A stretch of DNA of 64,000 nt from the NCBI GenBank assembly GCA_900466875.1, contig UBNQ01000023.1:186001-250000 (forward strand), given 5' to 3'. Position numbers and translations under genes: made by a program. Every line of letters starts with the position of its first letter. Within the stretch, counting starts at the first letter, position 1. Positions 18,181-27,944 of the stretch are shown in pieces. Below the pieces are notes generated by a model. It saw nothing but the letters and a program-made list of their open reading frames with translations, did no database searches and had not been told where the DNA came from. This stretch comes from Hyphomicrobiales bacterium (GTDB taxonomy: Bacteria; Pseudomonadota; Alphaproteobacteria; Rhizobiales; Rhizobiaceae).

Positions 18181-19355
18181 GACGCGCTCCCGCTGGAATT
18201 GGACGAGGTCTTGAGGCGGCGCTGCAGCATCCCGTTGATTCGGCTGACGCTGCGCGTAAAGGCGCGCGGCATGTGAATCTGCCGGTTGGTGGCCAGCATG
18301 TAACCCGCAACCACCATGGTAAGCAGAGGGACCGCATAGACGAGCGGCACGTAGGACGCGCTGCGCTCAGTCAGGTTGGTCACCGAAAATCCGAGCCATC
18401 GCAATCCGAAGGCGACGACCAACGCGTATATCATCGGGTGGACGCGAGCCTGGCGATGCGAGCGGCTGCTGCCGGCAACGACCAGAGAGACAAGGGCGAA
18501 TGATATCGGATAAAGCCAATCGGAAAGCCTGCGATGCAGTTCTGCATGAAACTTGCCGGGCGATCGCTGGTAGGATGGATCATTCGGATCGGGGTTGAGC
18601 AGGAAGCCGAGGTCACGGTCGCCCGACGCCATCGGCAGATCGCCGCCCTCCGACTTGGTCATGGCCGAAAGATCGAAGGCATAGGAATCGAACCGAACGA
18701 TGGAGATGCGGCCATCCGGAGATTTGCGGTGCACCTCTCCGTCGCGCATCGTGAGCGAAGTGCCGCCCGGATCGACCGACCCTTCCTTGGCATAATAGAT
18801 AAGGTCGAAATTGGGGTCGCGGTAGTCGACGACAAACAACCCCTTCAGCAATCGCCCGGAATGGCGTTCGGAAATCTGGACGTAGAGGCCTTCCTCGATG
18901 CTTCGAAACGTCTTTTCTTCAATTACGGAAGAGAGCAGGTCGGCATAGGCCGCGGCGATCATCTGGCGCACGCCCTGCCGTGAAACCGGCTCGAGGAAAT
19001 TCGTGACCGAGAAGGAGAATATGCTGAGCACGATGGCCAGCCCGATGATCGGCCGGTAGATGATGCTGCGGCTGGCGCCCGCCGCGTCGATGACCGGCAG
19101 TTCCGAGTCGTTGTTCATCGCGGTCAGCGTCTGGGTGATCCCGATGACGAAGGCGAACGGCATGACGACCGGCAGGATTGTCGGCAGGATGTAGCTTGCG
19201 AGCAGCATGAACGAGCCCATCGACTGGCCCGTGTCCGTGACCAGATTGATACGCCCGAGCACCTGGATGGTCCAGATGATGGTCAGCACCGGAATGAGTG
19301 CCACCAGGAACATCTGGAAGATCCGGCGCAATATGTAAGTTTCGAGAAGCTTCAT
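18177..19355 (-). CDS. lptF: LPS export ABC transporter permease LptF
   Basis: A 392-residue YjgP/YjgQ-family permease with three N-terminal and three C-terminal helices around a periplasmic domain. It starts MKLLETYILRRIFQMF, typical of LptF, and has NDSELPVIDAAGASR in the cytosolic loop that contacts the LptB ATPase. It is the first gene of the lptF-lptG-lptD-surA-like-pdxA-rsmA operon and is divergent from pepA. The 249-base gap to pepA should hold both promoters. Confidence 0.94.
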   Translation of the reverse strand: MKLLETYILRRIFQMFLVALIPVLTIIWTIQVLGRINLVTDTGQSMGSFMLLASYILPTILPVVMPFAFVIGITQTLTAMNNDSELPVIDAAGASRSIIYRPIIGLAIVLSIFSFSVTNFLEPVSRQGVRQMIAAAYADLLSSVIEEKTFRSIEEGLYVQISERHSGRLLKGLFVVDYRDPNFDLIYYAKEGSVDPGGTSLTMRDGEVHRKSPDGRISIVRFDSYAFDLSAMTKSEGGDLPMASGDRDLGFLLNPDPNDPSYQRSPGKFHAELHRRLSDWLYPISFALVSLVVAGSSRSHRQARVHPMIYALVVAFGLRWLGFSVTNLTERSASYVPLVYAVPLLTMVVAGYMLATNRQIHMPRAFTRSVSRINGMLQRRLKTSSNSSGSAS

Positions 19356-19604
19356 TCCCGTCCGACATTTCGCTGCCGCGCCATCCCGTGATGACGCCGA
19401 GCCTATCTATGTGATCGATGAGGTCTTTGCGACAGATGCCACGTCACAAAAATGTTGGCTACCCGACTTTTATTTTTTGTTGTGACATTTCAAAACGGGT
19501 GACATTCGCCCGCAAGTGACCGGACCATGCCTTTCGCGGGGTTGCCTTCGTGGCCGAAAGGGTGAAGATCGCAGCCATGTTATGAATAAAGACGTGGAGT
19601 GCCA

Positions 19605-21089
19605 ATGTCCGTCCAACTGAATATTTCCTTTGCAAAATCCTCTTCCTTGGCTGCATCTTTAGCCATCCAGCTCAAGATTTCCGGCGACCAGCATGCTTCC
19701 GGCGTATCCGAGGCCGATCCGCTAGGTGTGGGGACGAAAGCAGCCGGGATCGCCAAGTTTTCCGCAAAGGCGATGACTGTGCTCGACGTGATCGCACCGC
19801 ACGGATCCGACGCGGACCGGCTGACGGTCATCGGCCTTGGAAAGCCGGATGCGCTGACCGCCTATGATTGGCTGCGGGCAGGCGGTGTGGCCGCCGCCAA
19901 TCTCAAGACCGCCAAAAAGGCCGTCGTCTTTCTCGATGTGCCGGGCCTCGACGTGACGGCTGCCCAGGCAGCAGACTTCGCTCTCGGCATGCTGCTGCGT
20001 TCCTATGCGTTCGATGCCTACAAGACGAGCAAGAAGGACGAGGACAAGCCGGTGTCGGTCGATGTGAAGATCGTCATGGCCGGACATGCCGCCGCCAAGA
20101 AGGCATTTGCAACGGCGCAGGCCATATCCGGCGGCGTGATTCTGGCCCGCGATCTCGTCAATTTGCCGCCGAACGTGCTCGGGCCGGTGGAATTCGCCGA
20201 CAAGGCGAAGGAATTGACGGCGCTTGGCGTCGAGGTGGAAGTTCTGACCGAGAAGGAGATGAAGAAGCTCGGCATGGGCGCGCTGCTTGGCGTGGCACAG
20301 GGGTCTGTCCGGCCTCCGCGCCTGGCTGTCATGCACTGGAATGGCGGCAAGGCGAAAGACAAGCCGATCGCCTTTGTCGGCAAGGGCGTCGTCTTCGATA
20401 CGGGCGGCATCTCCATCAAGCCGGGCGCCGGCATGGAAGACATGAAAGGCGACATGGGTGGCGCCGCCGCCGTGATCGGTCTCATGCACGCGCTTGCTGC
20501 CCGCAAGGCCAAGGTCAATGCGGTCGGCATTCTCGGCCTCGTGGAAAACATGCCGGACGGCAACGCCCAGCGGCCGGGCGACATCGTTACTTCCATGTCG
20601 GGGCAGACAATCGAAATCATCAATACCGATGCCGAAGGCCGTCTCGTGCTGGCCGATGCGCTGTTCTATACGAAGGAACGTTTCAAACCGCGTTTCATGG
20701 TCAATCTCGCCACCCTGACCGGCGCGATTGTGGTGGCGCTCGGCAACGTCCATGCCGGGCTGTTTTCCAACGACGATACGCTCGCGGGACAGTTGACGGC
20801 GGCCGGTGAACTGACCTCCGAAAAGCTGTGGCGCATGCCGCTGGCCAAGGAATACGACAAGATCATCGATAGCCGCTTTGCCGACATGAAGAACAGCGGC
20901 GGTCGCCCGGCGGGTTCGATCACCGCGGCACAGTTCCTCAAGCGCTATGTCGGCGATACACCCTGGGCACATCTCGACATCGCAGCCACTGCAATGAACG
21001 CGCCGCAGACCGAGATCAACCAGTCCTGGGCGTCGGGTTACGGCGTGCGCCTGCTGGACGAACTCGTCCGGGCGAACTACGAGGACTGA
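19605..21089 (+). CDS. pepA: leucyl aminopeptidase (M17)
   Basis: A cytosolic zinc/manganese aminopeptidase that also acts as a DNA-binding protein in some bacteria. The C-terminal catalytic domain shows [15 protein letters not shown], the metal ligands in [11 protein letters not shown] and the M17 signature NTDAEGRL. The length of 494 residues is normal. The start ATG 19605 is preferred because GGAG (19596-19599) is correctly spaced; an in-frame GTG at 19599 abuts that site. Its stop overlaps holC by one base. Confidence 0.95.
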   Translation: MSVQLNISFAKSSSLAASLAIQLKISGDQHASGVSEADPLGVGTKAAGIAKFSAKAMTVLDVIAPHGSDADRLTVIGLGKPDALTAYDWLRAGGVAAANLKTAKKAVVFLDVPGLDVTAAQAADFALGMLLRSYAFDAYKTSKKDEDKPVSVDVKIVMAGHAAAKKAFATAQAISGGVILARDLVNLPPNVLGPVEFADKAKELTALGVEVEVLTEKEMKKLGMGALLGVAQGSVRPPRLAVMHWNGGKAKDKPIAFVGKGVVFDTGGISIKPGAGMEDMKGDMGGAAAVIGLMHALAARKAKVNAVGILGLVENMPDGNAQRPGDIVTSMSGQTIEIINTDAEGRLVLADALFYTKERFKPRFMVNLATLTGAIVVALGNVHAGLFSNDDTLAGQLTAAGELTSEKLWRMPLAKEYDKIIDSRFADMKNSGGRPAGSITAAQFLKRYVGDTPWAHLDIAATAMNAPQTEINQSWASGYGVRLLDELVRANYED

Positions 21090-21538
21090 TGACCGAAGTT
21101 CTTTTCTACCACCTGACCGAATCGAAGCTTGAGGATGCGCTGCCGGCGCTCCTCGAAAAAAGCGTCGAACGCGGTTGGAAGGTGGTCGTCCAGACGAATG
21201 ACGATGCGCGCCGGGACATGCTCGACGCGCATCTGTGGACTTTTCGCGATGAGAGCTTTCTGCCGCATGGCACCGATGTCGCGCCGATGGCGGAAGCTCA
21301 GCCGGTGCTGCTGACGACGGCGAGCGAAAACGCCAACAACGCCACCGTCCGCTTCATGGTCGACGGTGCGGCCCCGCCGCCACTCGATCCTTACGAGCGC
21401 GTCGTCTTCATGTTCGACGGCTACGACCAGATACAGCTCGAAAGCGCCCGCGCCGAATGGAAACGGCTGAAGGGCGAGGGGCATGCATTGACCTACTGGC
21501 AACAGTCGCCGGAAGGGCGCTGGGTGAAGAAGGCCTGA
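21089..21538 (+). CDS. holC: DNA polymerase III chi subunit
   Basis: A 149-residue HolC, which links the clamp loader to single-strand-binding protein. It starts [19 protein letters not shown] and has WKVVVQTNDD and DERVVFMFDGY-like segments (here YERVVFMFDGY), as in alphaproteobacterial chi subunits. The start overlaps the pepA stop (TGATG), the classic pepA-holC coupling. It converges on the deacetylase gene across 23 bases with no clear terminator. Confidence 0.93.
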   Translation: MTEVLFYHLTESKLEDALPALLEKSVERGWKVVVQTNDDARRDMLDAHLWTFRDESFLPHGTDVAPMAEAQPVLLTTASENANNATVRFMVDGAAPPPLDPYERVVFMFDGYDQIQLESARAEWKRLKGEGHALTYWQQSPEGRWVKKA

Positions 21539-21561
21539 GCGGCCGTCTTCCTTGTCTTTGC

Positions 21562-22434
21562 TCAGTTTGTCGCAAACAATGGCTTGGTGATCGAAGCGAC
21601 CAGCATGTCCGACGACGGCTTGCCGTATTTCAGCTGTACCACCTTGTAGCCTTCGGACCTGAGCTGGGTCAGCAGCGCCGGCAGCATGGCGGCGGTGCGT
21701 GGATGGATGTCATGCATCAGGAGGATGCCCTTGCGATGGGCGCGCAACGCCTCCATCGTCCGTGTTGCGACAGCAGCCGGCGTATCGCTGAAATAGTCCT
21801 TCGAATCGACCTGGACGTCCATCACCACCATCCTGTGGCGGCCCATCCACTGACGAAGCTTCCTCGAATCGGCGAGATAGGGGAAGCGGAAGAAGTCAGC
21901 CTCGACGCCCGTTGCCGCCTCGACGGCCTTGCGGCCCTTTTCGACCTCGGCCACCGCGTCGTCGAACGACATATGCGAGAGATCCGGGTGGCGATAGGTA
22001 TGGCTGCCGACCGTGTGGCCGTCGGCCACGACCTCGCGGGCGATATCCGGATGCGCCTTGGCCATCTGGCCGACCATCATGAACGAGGCTTTCACCCCGA
22101 ACTGGTCGAGCGTGGCAAGGATGCGCTCGGTCTTTTTCGGCATCGGGCCGTCGTCGAAGGTGAGCACCACTTCCTTGTCGCGCAGCTTGATGTCGGAGAT
22201 CGAGCTGACCGTCAGTTCACGCCCGGCAAGGCCGCCCATCTTGTTCAGCCGGCCCCAGGCGGCGGGCGTGAGCGCGACCGGCGACTTTGCATCGTCCTTG
22301 GGCTTCAGCGAACCGGCGACATCGCCGGCGGCAAAGGCTGATCTGAATGATCCCTCTTCGGACGGAGGTTTGCCCGCGCAGGAGGACAGAAGGCTGACGA
22401 CGACAGCAGCGGCACAGGCGGCACGGACCGGCAT
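21562..22434 (-). CDS. polysaccharide deacetylase family lipoprotein
   Basis: A 290-residue protein with a lipoprotein signal (VVSLLSSC lipobox, Cys near residue 19) and a NodB-homology domain: VVLTFDDGP near residue 91, the metal-binding SHTYRHPDLSHM near 140, FRFPY and the HD near ILLMHDIHP. These are carbohydrate esterase family 4 motifs, so it probably removes N-acetyl groups from a cell-wall or envelope glycan at the membrane. The substrate is unknown. The metal His set looks intact. Confidence 0.88.
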   Translation of the reverse strand: MPVRAACAAAVVVSLLSSCAGKPPSEEGSFRSAFAAGDVAGSLKPKDDAKSPVALTPAAWGRLNKMGGLAGRELTVSSISDIKLRDKEVVLTFDDGPMPKKTERILATLDQFGVKASFMMVGQMAKAHPDIAREVVADGHTVGSHTYRHPDLSHMSFDDAVAEVEKGRKAVEAATGVEADFFRFPYLADSRKLRQWMGRHRMVVMDVQVDSKDYFSDTPAAVATRTMEALRAHRKGILLMHDIHPRTAAMLPALLTQLRSEGYKVVQLKYGKPSSDMLVASITKPLFATN

Positions 22435-22544
22435 GAAAGGGTTCTCGATGAAAAATGACGCATGAATCAGTGATCCGCGATCTTTCGTCGAACATGGTTA
22501 ATGGGTGGTTATTTTCGGGATTTTACGCGCTGTGGCATCCATCG

Positions 22545-22934
22545 CTAAGCGAGGTCTGTCTGGGTGAAATCGGAGCCGACGTAAAGCAATGGCACATCGG
22601 CTGCGCGGGCACCGGCGTAGGAAAAGCAATCGCCAAAATTGAGCTTTGCCGGATGCCTACCTTTGCCATAGCGGGCGAAAGCATCCAGGGCAGCAAAGGC
22701 GATCTCCGCCGAAGCCGGAAATACTACAATTCCGAAGCGATCGAAAAATTGGTGTATCAAGAGCTTGGTTTGCTCAGGCTCTCTCCTCAGTCGGGTCGTC
22801 AAAACGACGGCTGCTTCATAGACAACCGTCGGCCCCGTACAGAGAAACGGAGCCGTCGACATCTTGTCGAGAAGAAATTGTGCTTGTTCCCCATCGATCA
22901 GTATCTCGACAATGGCCGAGCTATCGATGAACAT
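22545..22934 (-). CDS. vapC: PIN-domain toxin VapC
   Basis: A 129-residue PIN-domain ribonuclease. The acidic metal ligands are present: Asp in MFIDSSAIVEI, Glu in VVYEAAVVL, Asp in LNFGDCFSYA and Asp in LLYVGSDFTQTD. It overlaps the upstream antitoxin gene by 14 bases, the usual arrangement. VapC toxins typically cut tRNA or rRNA; the target here is unknown. Confidence 0.9.
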   Translation of the reverse strand: MFIDSSAIVEILIDGEQAQFLLDKMSTAPFLCTGPTVVYEAAVVLTTRLRREPEQTKLLIHQFFDRFGIVVFPASAEIAFAALDAFARYGKGRHPAKLNFGDCFSYAGARAADVPLLYVGSDFTQTDLA

Positions 22935-23202
22935 CGTTATCGCCCCACATTTCGTCTAGAAATGCCTTTTCATCAAAAGGCTCCAGCATTTCGTATGGCG
23001 GTAGATTGAACTCTTGCCTCAATTTCTCAAGGCGTGCTCTCAGCGGAGGCCGCGAAGTTGTACTGGAAAGCACGGATGGTTCGTCGCCCACCACGCGCTC
23101 CAGCGCCTGGCGTACGGCATCCTGTTTCGTCGGCGCGTTGAGCACCTTGCGCGCTCGCTCGGCAAGCGCGTCGAGTTCGTCGTTGGTAAGGTCAAGAGCC
23201 AT
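22921..23202 (-). CDS. vapB: VapB antitoxin, Rv0623 type
   Basis: A 93-residue antitoxin. The N-terminal half (ALDLTNDELDALAERAR) is a short DNA-binding segment of the Rv0623/PSK transcription-factor class. The C-terminal half (LPPYEMLEPFDEKAFLDEMWG) is acidic and would occupy the toxin groove. It should neutralise VapC and repress its own promoter, which must lie in the 97 bases between it and the oligopeptidase gene. Confidence 0.88.
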   Translation of the reverse strand: MALDLTNDELDALAERARKVLNAPTKQDAVRQALERVVGDEPSVLSSTTSRPPLRARLEKLRQEFNLPPYEMLEPFDEKAFLDEMWGDNDVHR

Positions 23203-23299
23203 GGCGATGCCTCAGCGGATACGGCTATCAAGATAGTGTATCTCGCTCGGACCCACAACGGGAGAGCAGGGCGGAACTGCCGCCCCACTCCGGTCTGGC

Positions 23300-25342
23300 T
23301 CAATCCCTCATGATCGTCTGGCGCAGGAAGCTATAGCCCATCGCGTGTCGTTCTGCCATTTCGGTCGTGTCGCCGGCACCACCGTGGCCGCCCGAACCGT
23401 ATTCGCGGAAGAACGGCGCATGGCCCGCATCGATCAGCCGCTTGGCAAAGCGCCGCGCATGGGACGGATGCACCCGGTCGTCATTGGTCGAGCTTTCGAT
23501 ATAGATCGGCGGATAGGTGATCTCGCTTTTCGGCTTCACCTGATGCAGCGGCGAATAGGTGAGCATGGCATTCAGTTCTTCGGGAACGTCCGGATTGCCA
23601 TACTCGTCCATCCAGGCCCGGCCAGCAGGGAAGACGTGGAAACGCGACATGTCGATCACCGGCACCGAGGTCCAGACCGCCCCCAAATCCTCCGGGTAAC
23701 GTGTAGCCATCACGGCGGTCAGAAGCCCGCCATTGCTGCCGCCGTTGCAGGCGATGCGAGATGGCTTGGTGTAACCGCGCTTGACCAGATCGCGGGCGAC
23801 AGCGACGAAGTCCTCAAATGCCTTGTGGCGACCCTTGCCCTTGGCAACCGTGTGCCAGTCAGGTCCAAGCTCTCCGCCGCCGCGGATATAGGCCTGCACG
23901 AAAGCGCCGCCCTGTTCGAGCAGCATGCCATAGGCGCCGGAATAGACAGGCGACAGCGACACGCCGAAGCCGCCATACGCATACAGCAGTACCGGCAGCT
24001 CACCCTTGGTCCAGTTCCGGGGCAAGGTGATGTGATAAGGCACCTTGGTGCCATCCTCCGAAGTCGCTTCGAGCAGTTCCGACGTCATGCCGTTCGCGTC
24101 GAAATAGGCTGGAGACGTGCCGGTCTGTATCAGCACGCGGCTGGCGTCATGGTCGGTCAGATCAAGCCGGAAACTGCTGGCTGGCAGAAGGAAGCCTTGG
24201 CCGACGATATTCAGGATTTCCTCGCCGAGCGTCAGGTCGGCGTCGAGCAGGCGGAAGCTGACCGTCTGCAGCTCTTCCGGCAGCGGCAATTCTTCCGGTG
24301 CCGGGTCAGGCTTGGTCAGATCGACCAAATAGAGTTTCGGTACCATGCGGTCTGCGACGATGAACACCGCCCAGGTCTTGAGCAGGATGAACTGCGAGAC
24401 CGACTGGCCGTCTTTCGGTGAAAACAGCACGCGCGGATTGGTCAGCGGCTCAGGTCCGAACGGATGAAAGTCCTGCAGGATAAGAGTGCCAGCGGGATAT
24501 CGTTCGCTGCTCTTTGCCCGCCAGATGGCATGGGTATGATTGAAGTCGCTGTCGCTTTCGACGGGCAGGTCGAGGCGCTGGATTTCGCCGCTCGCGTTGC
24601 GGATATGGATGCTCTCCTTGCCGATCTCGTGGCCGACCGTGAAGAACTCGATCTTTCGCTCATCCGGCTTCCCGCCCCAGAACAATGGATCGATGGAACT
24701 TGCAGCACCATAAACGTCGTCCTGACCGGCTTCGAACAGGATCGGCGCATCCTTCGGATCGACGCCGCGTTTAAGTATACGGCCGACGCGCGGCCAGCCG
24801 GAGCGGGTGGCAGAAAACTCGTCGACCGAGCCGAAATAGGCAAGCTCGTCCGGGCTCAGCCATGTGGCATGGGCGCGTGCCGGTGGCGTGTCGAATCCGC
24901 CCTCGACGATCATCTTCGTCTCTGTGTCGAATTCCAGGAGCCGCAGCTGGTCCGAACCGCCATCGGATAGGATCAGCAGGACGCGCGTCGGCTCGTAAGG
25001 GGACGTGATAGCCCCGGAATAGATCCAACGCTTGCCTTCCTTCAGACAGAAGGCGTCGAAATCGAAGACAGTTTCCCAGGCGGCATCGTGGCGCGGCTCG
25101 AGGTCTGCCGGAAGGCGACGCCAGATGCCGAGCGGATTGTTCTTCGAACGGTGGAAATCGAACAGCCATTTCCCACGCCGCACCGGCACGATCAGCCGGT
25201 CCTCGCGCTCGATCATTGCCTTCAGCGCGTCGCGATCTTTCTCGAATTCCGGTGTTCTGAACTGGTGGTCCGATTTGCCGTTCTGCTCGGTGACGAAAGC
25301 GATCGTGTTCTGGTCGTTATCTGTTTCGAGAAAAAGGTTCAT
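23300..25342 (-). CDS. prolyl oligopeptidase family serine peptidase (S9A)
   Basis: A 680-residue cytosolic peptidase with an N-terminal seven-blade propeller (about 1-400) and a C-terminal alpha/beta hydrolase domain. The catalytic triad is visible: Ser in CNGGSNGGLLTAV, Asp in STNDDRVHPSHA and His in YGSGGHGGAGD. Y-A-Y-G-G-F-G forms the oxyanion region. The start at 25342 is chosen for AGGAGG six bases upstream; the frame extends five codons further. No signal peptide is seen. Likely role is degradation of short peptides. Confidence 0.92.
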   Translation of the reverse strand: MNLFLETDNDQNTIAFVTEQNGKSDHQFRTPEFEKDRDALKAMIEREDRLIVPVRRGKWLFDFHRSKNNPLGIWRRLPADLEPRHDAAWETVFDFDAFCLKEGKRWIYSGAITSPYEPTRVLLILSDGGSDQLRLLEFDTETKMIVEGGFDTPPARAHATWLSPDELAYFGSVDEFSATRSGWPRVGRILKRGVDPKDAPILFEAGQDDVYGAASSIDPLFWGGKPDERKIEFFTVGHEIGKESIHIRNASGEIQRLDLPVESDSDFNHTHAIWRAKSSERYPAGTLILQDFHPFGPEPLTNPRVLFSPKDGQSVSQFILLKTWAVFIVADRMVPKLYLVDLTKPDPAPEELPLPEELQTVSFRLLDADLTLGEEILNIVGQGFLLPASSFRLDLTDHDASRVLIQTGTSPAYFDANGMTSELLEATSEDGTKVPYHITLPRNWTKGELPVLLYAYGGFGVSLSPVYSGAYGMLLEQGGAFVQAYIRGGGELGPDWHTVAKGKGRHKAFEDFVAVARDLVKRGYTKPSRIACNGGSNGGLLTAVMATRYPEDLGAVWTSVPVIDMSRFHVFPAGRAWMDEYGNPDVPEELNAMLTYSPLHQVKPKSEITYPPIYIESSTNDDRVHPSHARRFAKRLIDAGHAPFFREYGSGGHGGAGDTTEMAERHAMGYSFLRQTIMRD

Positions 25343-25424
25343 CGTGGCCTCCTCATGCACTCGGGAAGCCTTTACCTATGCATGGGAAAGGGCGCTGGCA
25401 ACCGGATCGAGGGCAAAACCACGA

Positions 25425-25516
25425 TGCCGTCATGCTCGGGCTTGTCCCGAGCATCTGCTGCCGTTTCGTTTAGCTGCAACATGGATAGATCCTCGGCACA
25501 AGGCCGAGGATGACGT
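25425..25516. repeat. RIME-like double-palindrome intergenic repeat
   Basis: Two perfect 9-bp palindromes lie 34 bases apart: ATGCTCGGG/CCCGAGCAT (25432-25440, 25446-25454) and ATCCTCGGC/GCCGAGGAT (25489-25497, 25503-25511), each with a 5-base loop. This is the layout of the Rhizobium-specific intergenic mosaic element family. It lies between the ABC-F gene and the S9 peptidase gene, both on the minus strand, and may act on the transcript 3' end. Confidence 0.8.
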
Positions 25517-25529
25517 CCGGGAATATGGC

Positions 25530-27416
25530 TTACCCTGCCATCGCCTCTTCATATTCGGACGAAAGCATCAGCCATTCCTCTTCGGCAGTCGAAAGTTTTG
25601 CAGCGGCCTCGCCACGTTCCTTGGCTTTCTGGGCCGCCTTGGCGGGAGCCTTTTCGTAGAGCACCGGGTCCGCAAGTTCTTTATCAAGCGCCTGAATCAG
25701 CTTCTCAAGCTTAGCCGTCAAGGATTCGATTTCGTTGATCTTTTTCTTCAGCGGCGCGAGCGAGGCGCGCTTTTCGGCATTCGCTTTGCGCTGGTCGGCC
25801 TTGGAGGCACTCTCGTCCGCTGACCCCTGCGCCTTGTCGTCCTTTTTGCGGCCCGAGGCTATGATCAGGTCGCGATATTCTTCCAGGTCGCCTTCGAACG
25901 GCTTGACCGTGCCTTCGTTGACAAGCCACAGCCGGTCAACGGTCGCCTCGATCAGGTGGCGGTCGTGCGAGATCAGGATGACGGCGCCTTCATAATCGTT
26001 CAGCGCCTCGATCAGCGCCCGGCGGCTGTCGATGTCGAGGTGGTTGGTCGGTTCGTCGAGGATGAGAAGGTTTGGTGCGTGGAACGCGGCAAGGCCCATC
26101 AGCAGGCGCGCTTTTTCGCCACCGGACAGATCCTTGGCGGCAGTGTTCATCTTTTCCGTCGCAAGCCCCATCTGCGCCACGCGGGCACGCACCTGTGCTT
26201 CGGCTGCCTGCGGCATCAGCCGGCGCACGTGGTCGACAGGCGTTTCGTTGGGGATGAGGTCGTCCAGCTGGTGCTGGGCGAAAAAGCCGATCGACAGCGA
26301 GGACGCTCGCTTCATCTCGCCGTCATCCAGCTGCAGACGGCCGGAAATCAGCTTGGCGAAGGTCGATTTGCCGTTGCCGTTCGAGCCGAGCAGCGCGATG
26401 CGGTCGTCATTGTCGATGCGCAGGCTGATATTCTTCAGGATCGGCTTGCCGGGCTCGTAACCGACTGAGCCCTTGTTGATTGCGACGATCGGCGAGGCAG
26501 GGATCTTTTCCGGCTTGGGGAAGCTGATCGGCTGGACATGGTCCTCGACCACGGCGGCAACAGTGCCCATGCGCTCCAGCGCTTTCACGCGCGACTGCGC
26601 TTGTTTGGCCTTGGTCGCCTTCGCCTTGAAGCGGTCGATAAAACTCTGCAGATGTTTGCGGGCGGCGTCGTTCTTCGCCTTCGCCTTCATCTGCAGCTCA
26701 TCGGCTTCCATCTTCTGGCGCTCGAACTGGTCGTAATTGCCGCGATAGAAGGTCAACTTGGTCTGGTGCAGATGCACGATCGAGTTGACGGCATTGTTCA
26801 GCATGTCGCGATCGTGGGAAATGACGATGACCGTATGCGGATAACGCCGCACATAGTCTTCCAGCCACATCGTGCCTTCGAGATCGAGATAGTTGGTCGG
26901 TTCGTCGAGCAGAAGCAGGTCCGGCTCGGCAAAAAGCACGGCCGCCAGCGCCACGCGCATACGCCAGCCACCGGAAAAGGACGAGGCGGGACGCAACTGG
27001 GCGCTCGCATCGAAGCCGAGGCCTGCCAGGATGCTCGCCGCACGCGCTTCCGCCGAATGGGCATCGATATCGACAAGCCGCATCTGGATGTCCGCGATGC
27101 GGTGCGGGTCGGTCGCCGTTTCGGCTTCCGCCATCAGCGCCGTACGCTCCTTGTCGGCGGCCATGACGATGGAGATGAGCGAGTCTTCGGTGCCAGGAGC
27201 TTCCTGCGCGACCTGTCCGATGCGCGCATTTTTCGGGATCGTCACCGAGCCGCTTTCGGCGACGAGATCGCCGGTGATGACGCGGAAGAGCGTCGACTTT
27301 CCGGCACCGTTGCGGCCGATAAGGCCGACCTTGGCACCCGCCGGAAGCGAGACGCTGGCATTGTCGAGAAGCAGGCGGCCTGCGATGCGGGCGGAAAGGT
27401 CGGTAATCGTGATCAT
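25530..27416 (-). CDS. ABC-F family ATPase (YheS/Uup-like)
   Basis: A 628-residue protein with two ABC domains and no membrane segment. Domain 1 has GRNGAGKSTLF, SFSGGWRMRVALA and LLLLDEPTNYLDL. The linker (about 240-300) is Lys-rich and helical. Domain 2 has GSNGNGKSTFA, LSGGEKARLLMGL and LLILDEPTNHLDI. A charged coiled-coil C-terminus follows (about 535-620). ABC-F proteins of this kind act on stalled ribosomes (YheS) or DNA/ribosomes (Uup). The subgroup is inferred from length and tail. Confidence 0.92.
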   Translation of the reverse strand: MITITDLSARIAGRLLLDNASVSLPAGAKVGLIGRNGAGKSTLFRVITGDLVAESGSVTIPKNARIGQVAQEAPGTEDSLISIVMAADKERTALMAEAETATDPHRIADIQMRLVDIDAHSAEARAASILAGLGFDASAQLRPASSFSGGWRMRVALAAVLFAEPDLLLLDEPTNYLDLEGTMWLEDYVRRYPHTVIVISHDRDMLNNAVNSIVHLHQTKLTFYRGNYDQFERQKMEADELQMKAKAKNDAARKHLQSFIDRFKAKATKAKQAQSRVKALERMGTVAAVVEDHVQPISFPKPEKIPASPIVAINKGSVGYEPGKPILKNISLRIDNDDRIALLGSNGNGKSTFAKLISGRLQLDDGEMKRASSLSIGFFAQHQLDDLIPNETPVDHVRRLMPQAAEAQVRARVAQMGLATEKMNTAAKDLSGGEKARLLMGLAAFHAPNLLILDEPTNHLDIDSRRALIEALNDYEGAVILISHDRHLIEATVDRLWLVNEGTVKPFEGDLEEYRDLIIASGRKKDDKAQGSADESASKADQRKANAEKRASLAPLKKKINEIESLTAKLEKLIQALDKELADPVLYEKAPAKAAQKAKERGEAAAKLSTAEEEWLMLSSEYEEAMAG

Positions 27417-27638
27417 GGCGGCGTTTTTGGCCGAAACACACGGTCAACGCAAGACGGCTGCTGCGCTTCGACCTGTGGCTGGCCCGAGAAACCACGCCGA
27501 TAAGCTGGCAATTGCAATTTATCGCGCATTAGTTGTGTTTTTGTAGTGTTGGCTCGGAAGGGGGCGCTCTTCGCACCGCCGTAACATCGTGGCAGGCGGA
27601 GTGCGCGATGCGATCGCCTCTCAGTGCTGGGGAACGGT

Positions 27639-27944
27639 ATGAAGATAAGTCGCGGAATAGTGGGATTGAATTTCGCCATCTACCTGATTCTTGTTCTTGC
27701 CGTGTGGGCGGCACCTTCCGGGCGTTTTGTCCTGGTTCTGACAGATCCCGCGCAAGAACCCGGCTATGGGATCTCGGTGATCGGCCGTGCCGGCGGCTCA
27801 TTCGTGGCAACAGGTCGCTATGCCTGGATAACGGTCGGTTATTCGGAAGACCATGATTTCCCGACAAAACTCATGGAGGCGGGCGCGATGCTCGTCCTCA
27901 ATCATCAACTCGCCCTCGGCTGTCTTAAAGGAAATGGGGAATGA
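27639..27944 (+). CDS. small membrane-anchored or exported protein coupled to an MCP
   Basis: A 101-residue protein preceded by GGGGAA. It has one hydrophobic N-terminal segment (about residues 6-25, GLNFAIYLILVLAVWAA) that may be a signal anchor, followed by a short soluble domain (GRFVLVLTDPAQEPGYGIS, GRYAWITVGY). I do not recognise a family. Its stop overlaps the start of the chemotaxis receptor gene in ATGA, so the two should be translated together. A role as an accessory subunit of the receptor is a positional inference. Confidence 0.75.
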   Translation: MKISRGIVGLNFAIYLILVLAVWAAPSGRFVLVLTDPAQEPGYGISVIGRAGGSFVATGRYAWITVGYSEDHDFPTKLMEAGAMLVLNHQLALGCLKGNGE

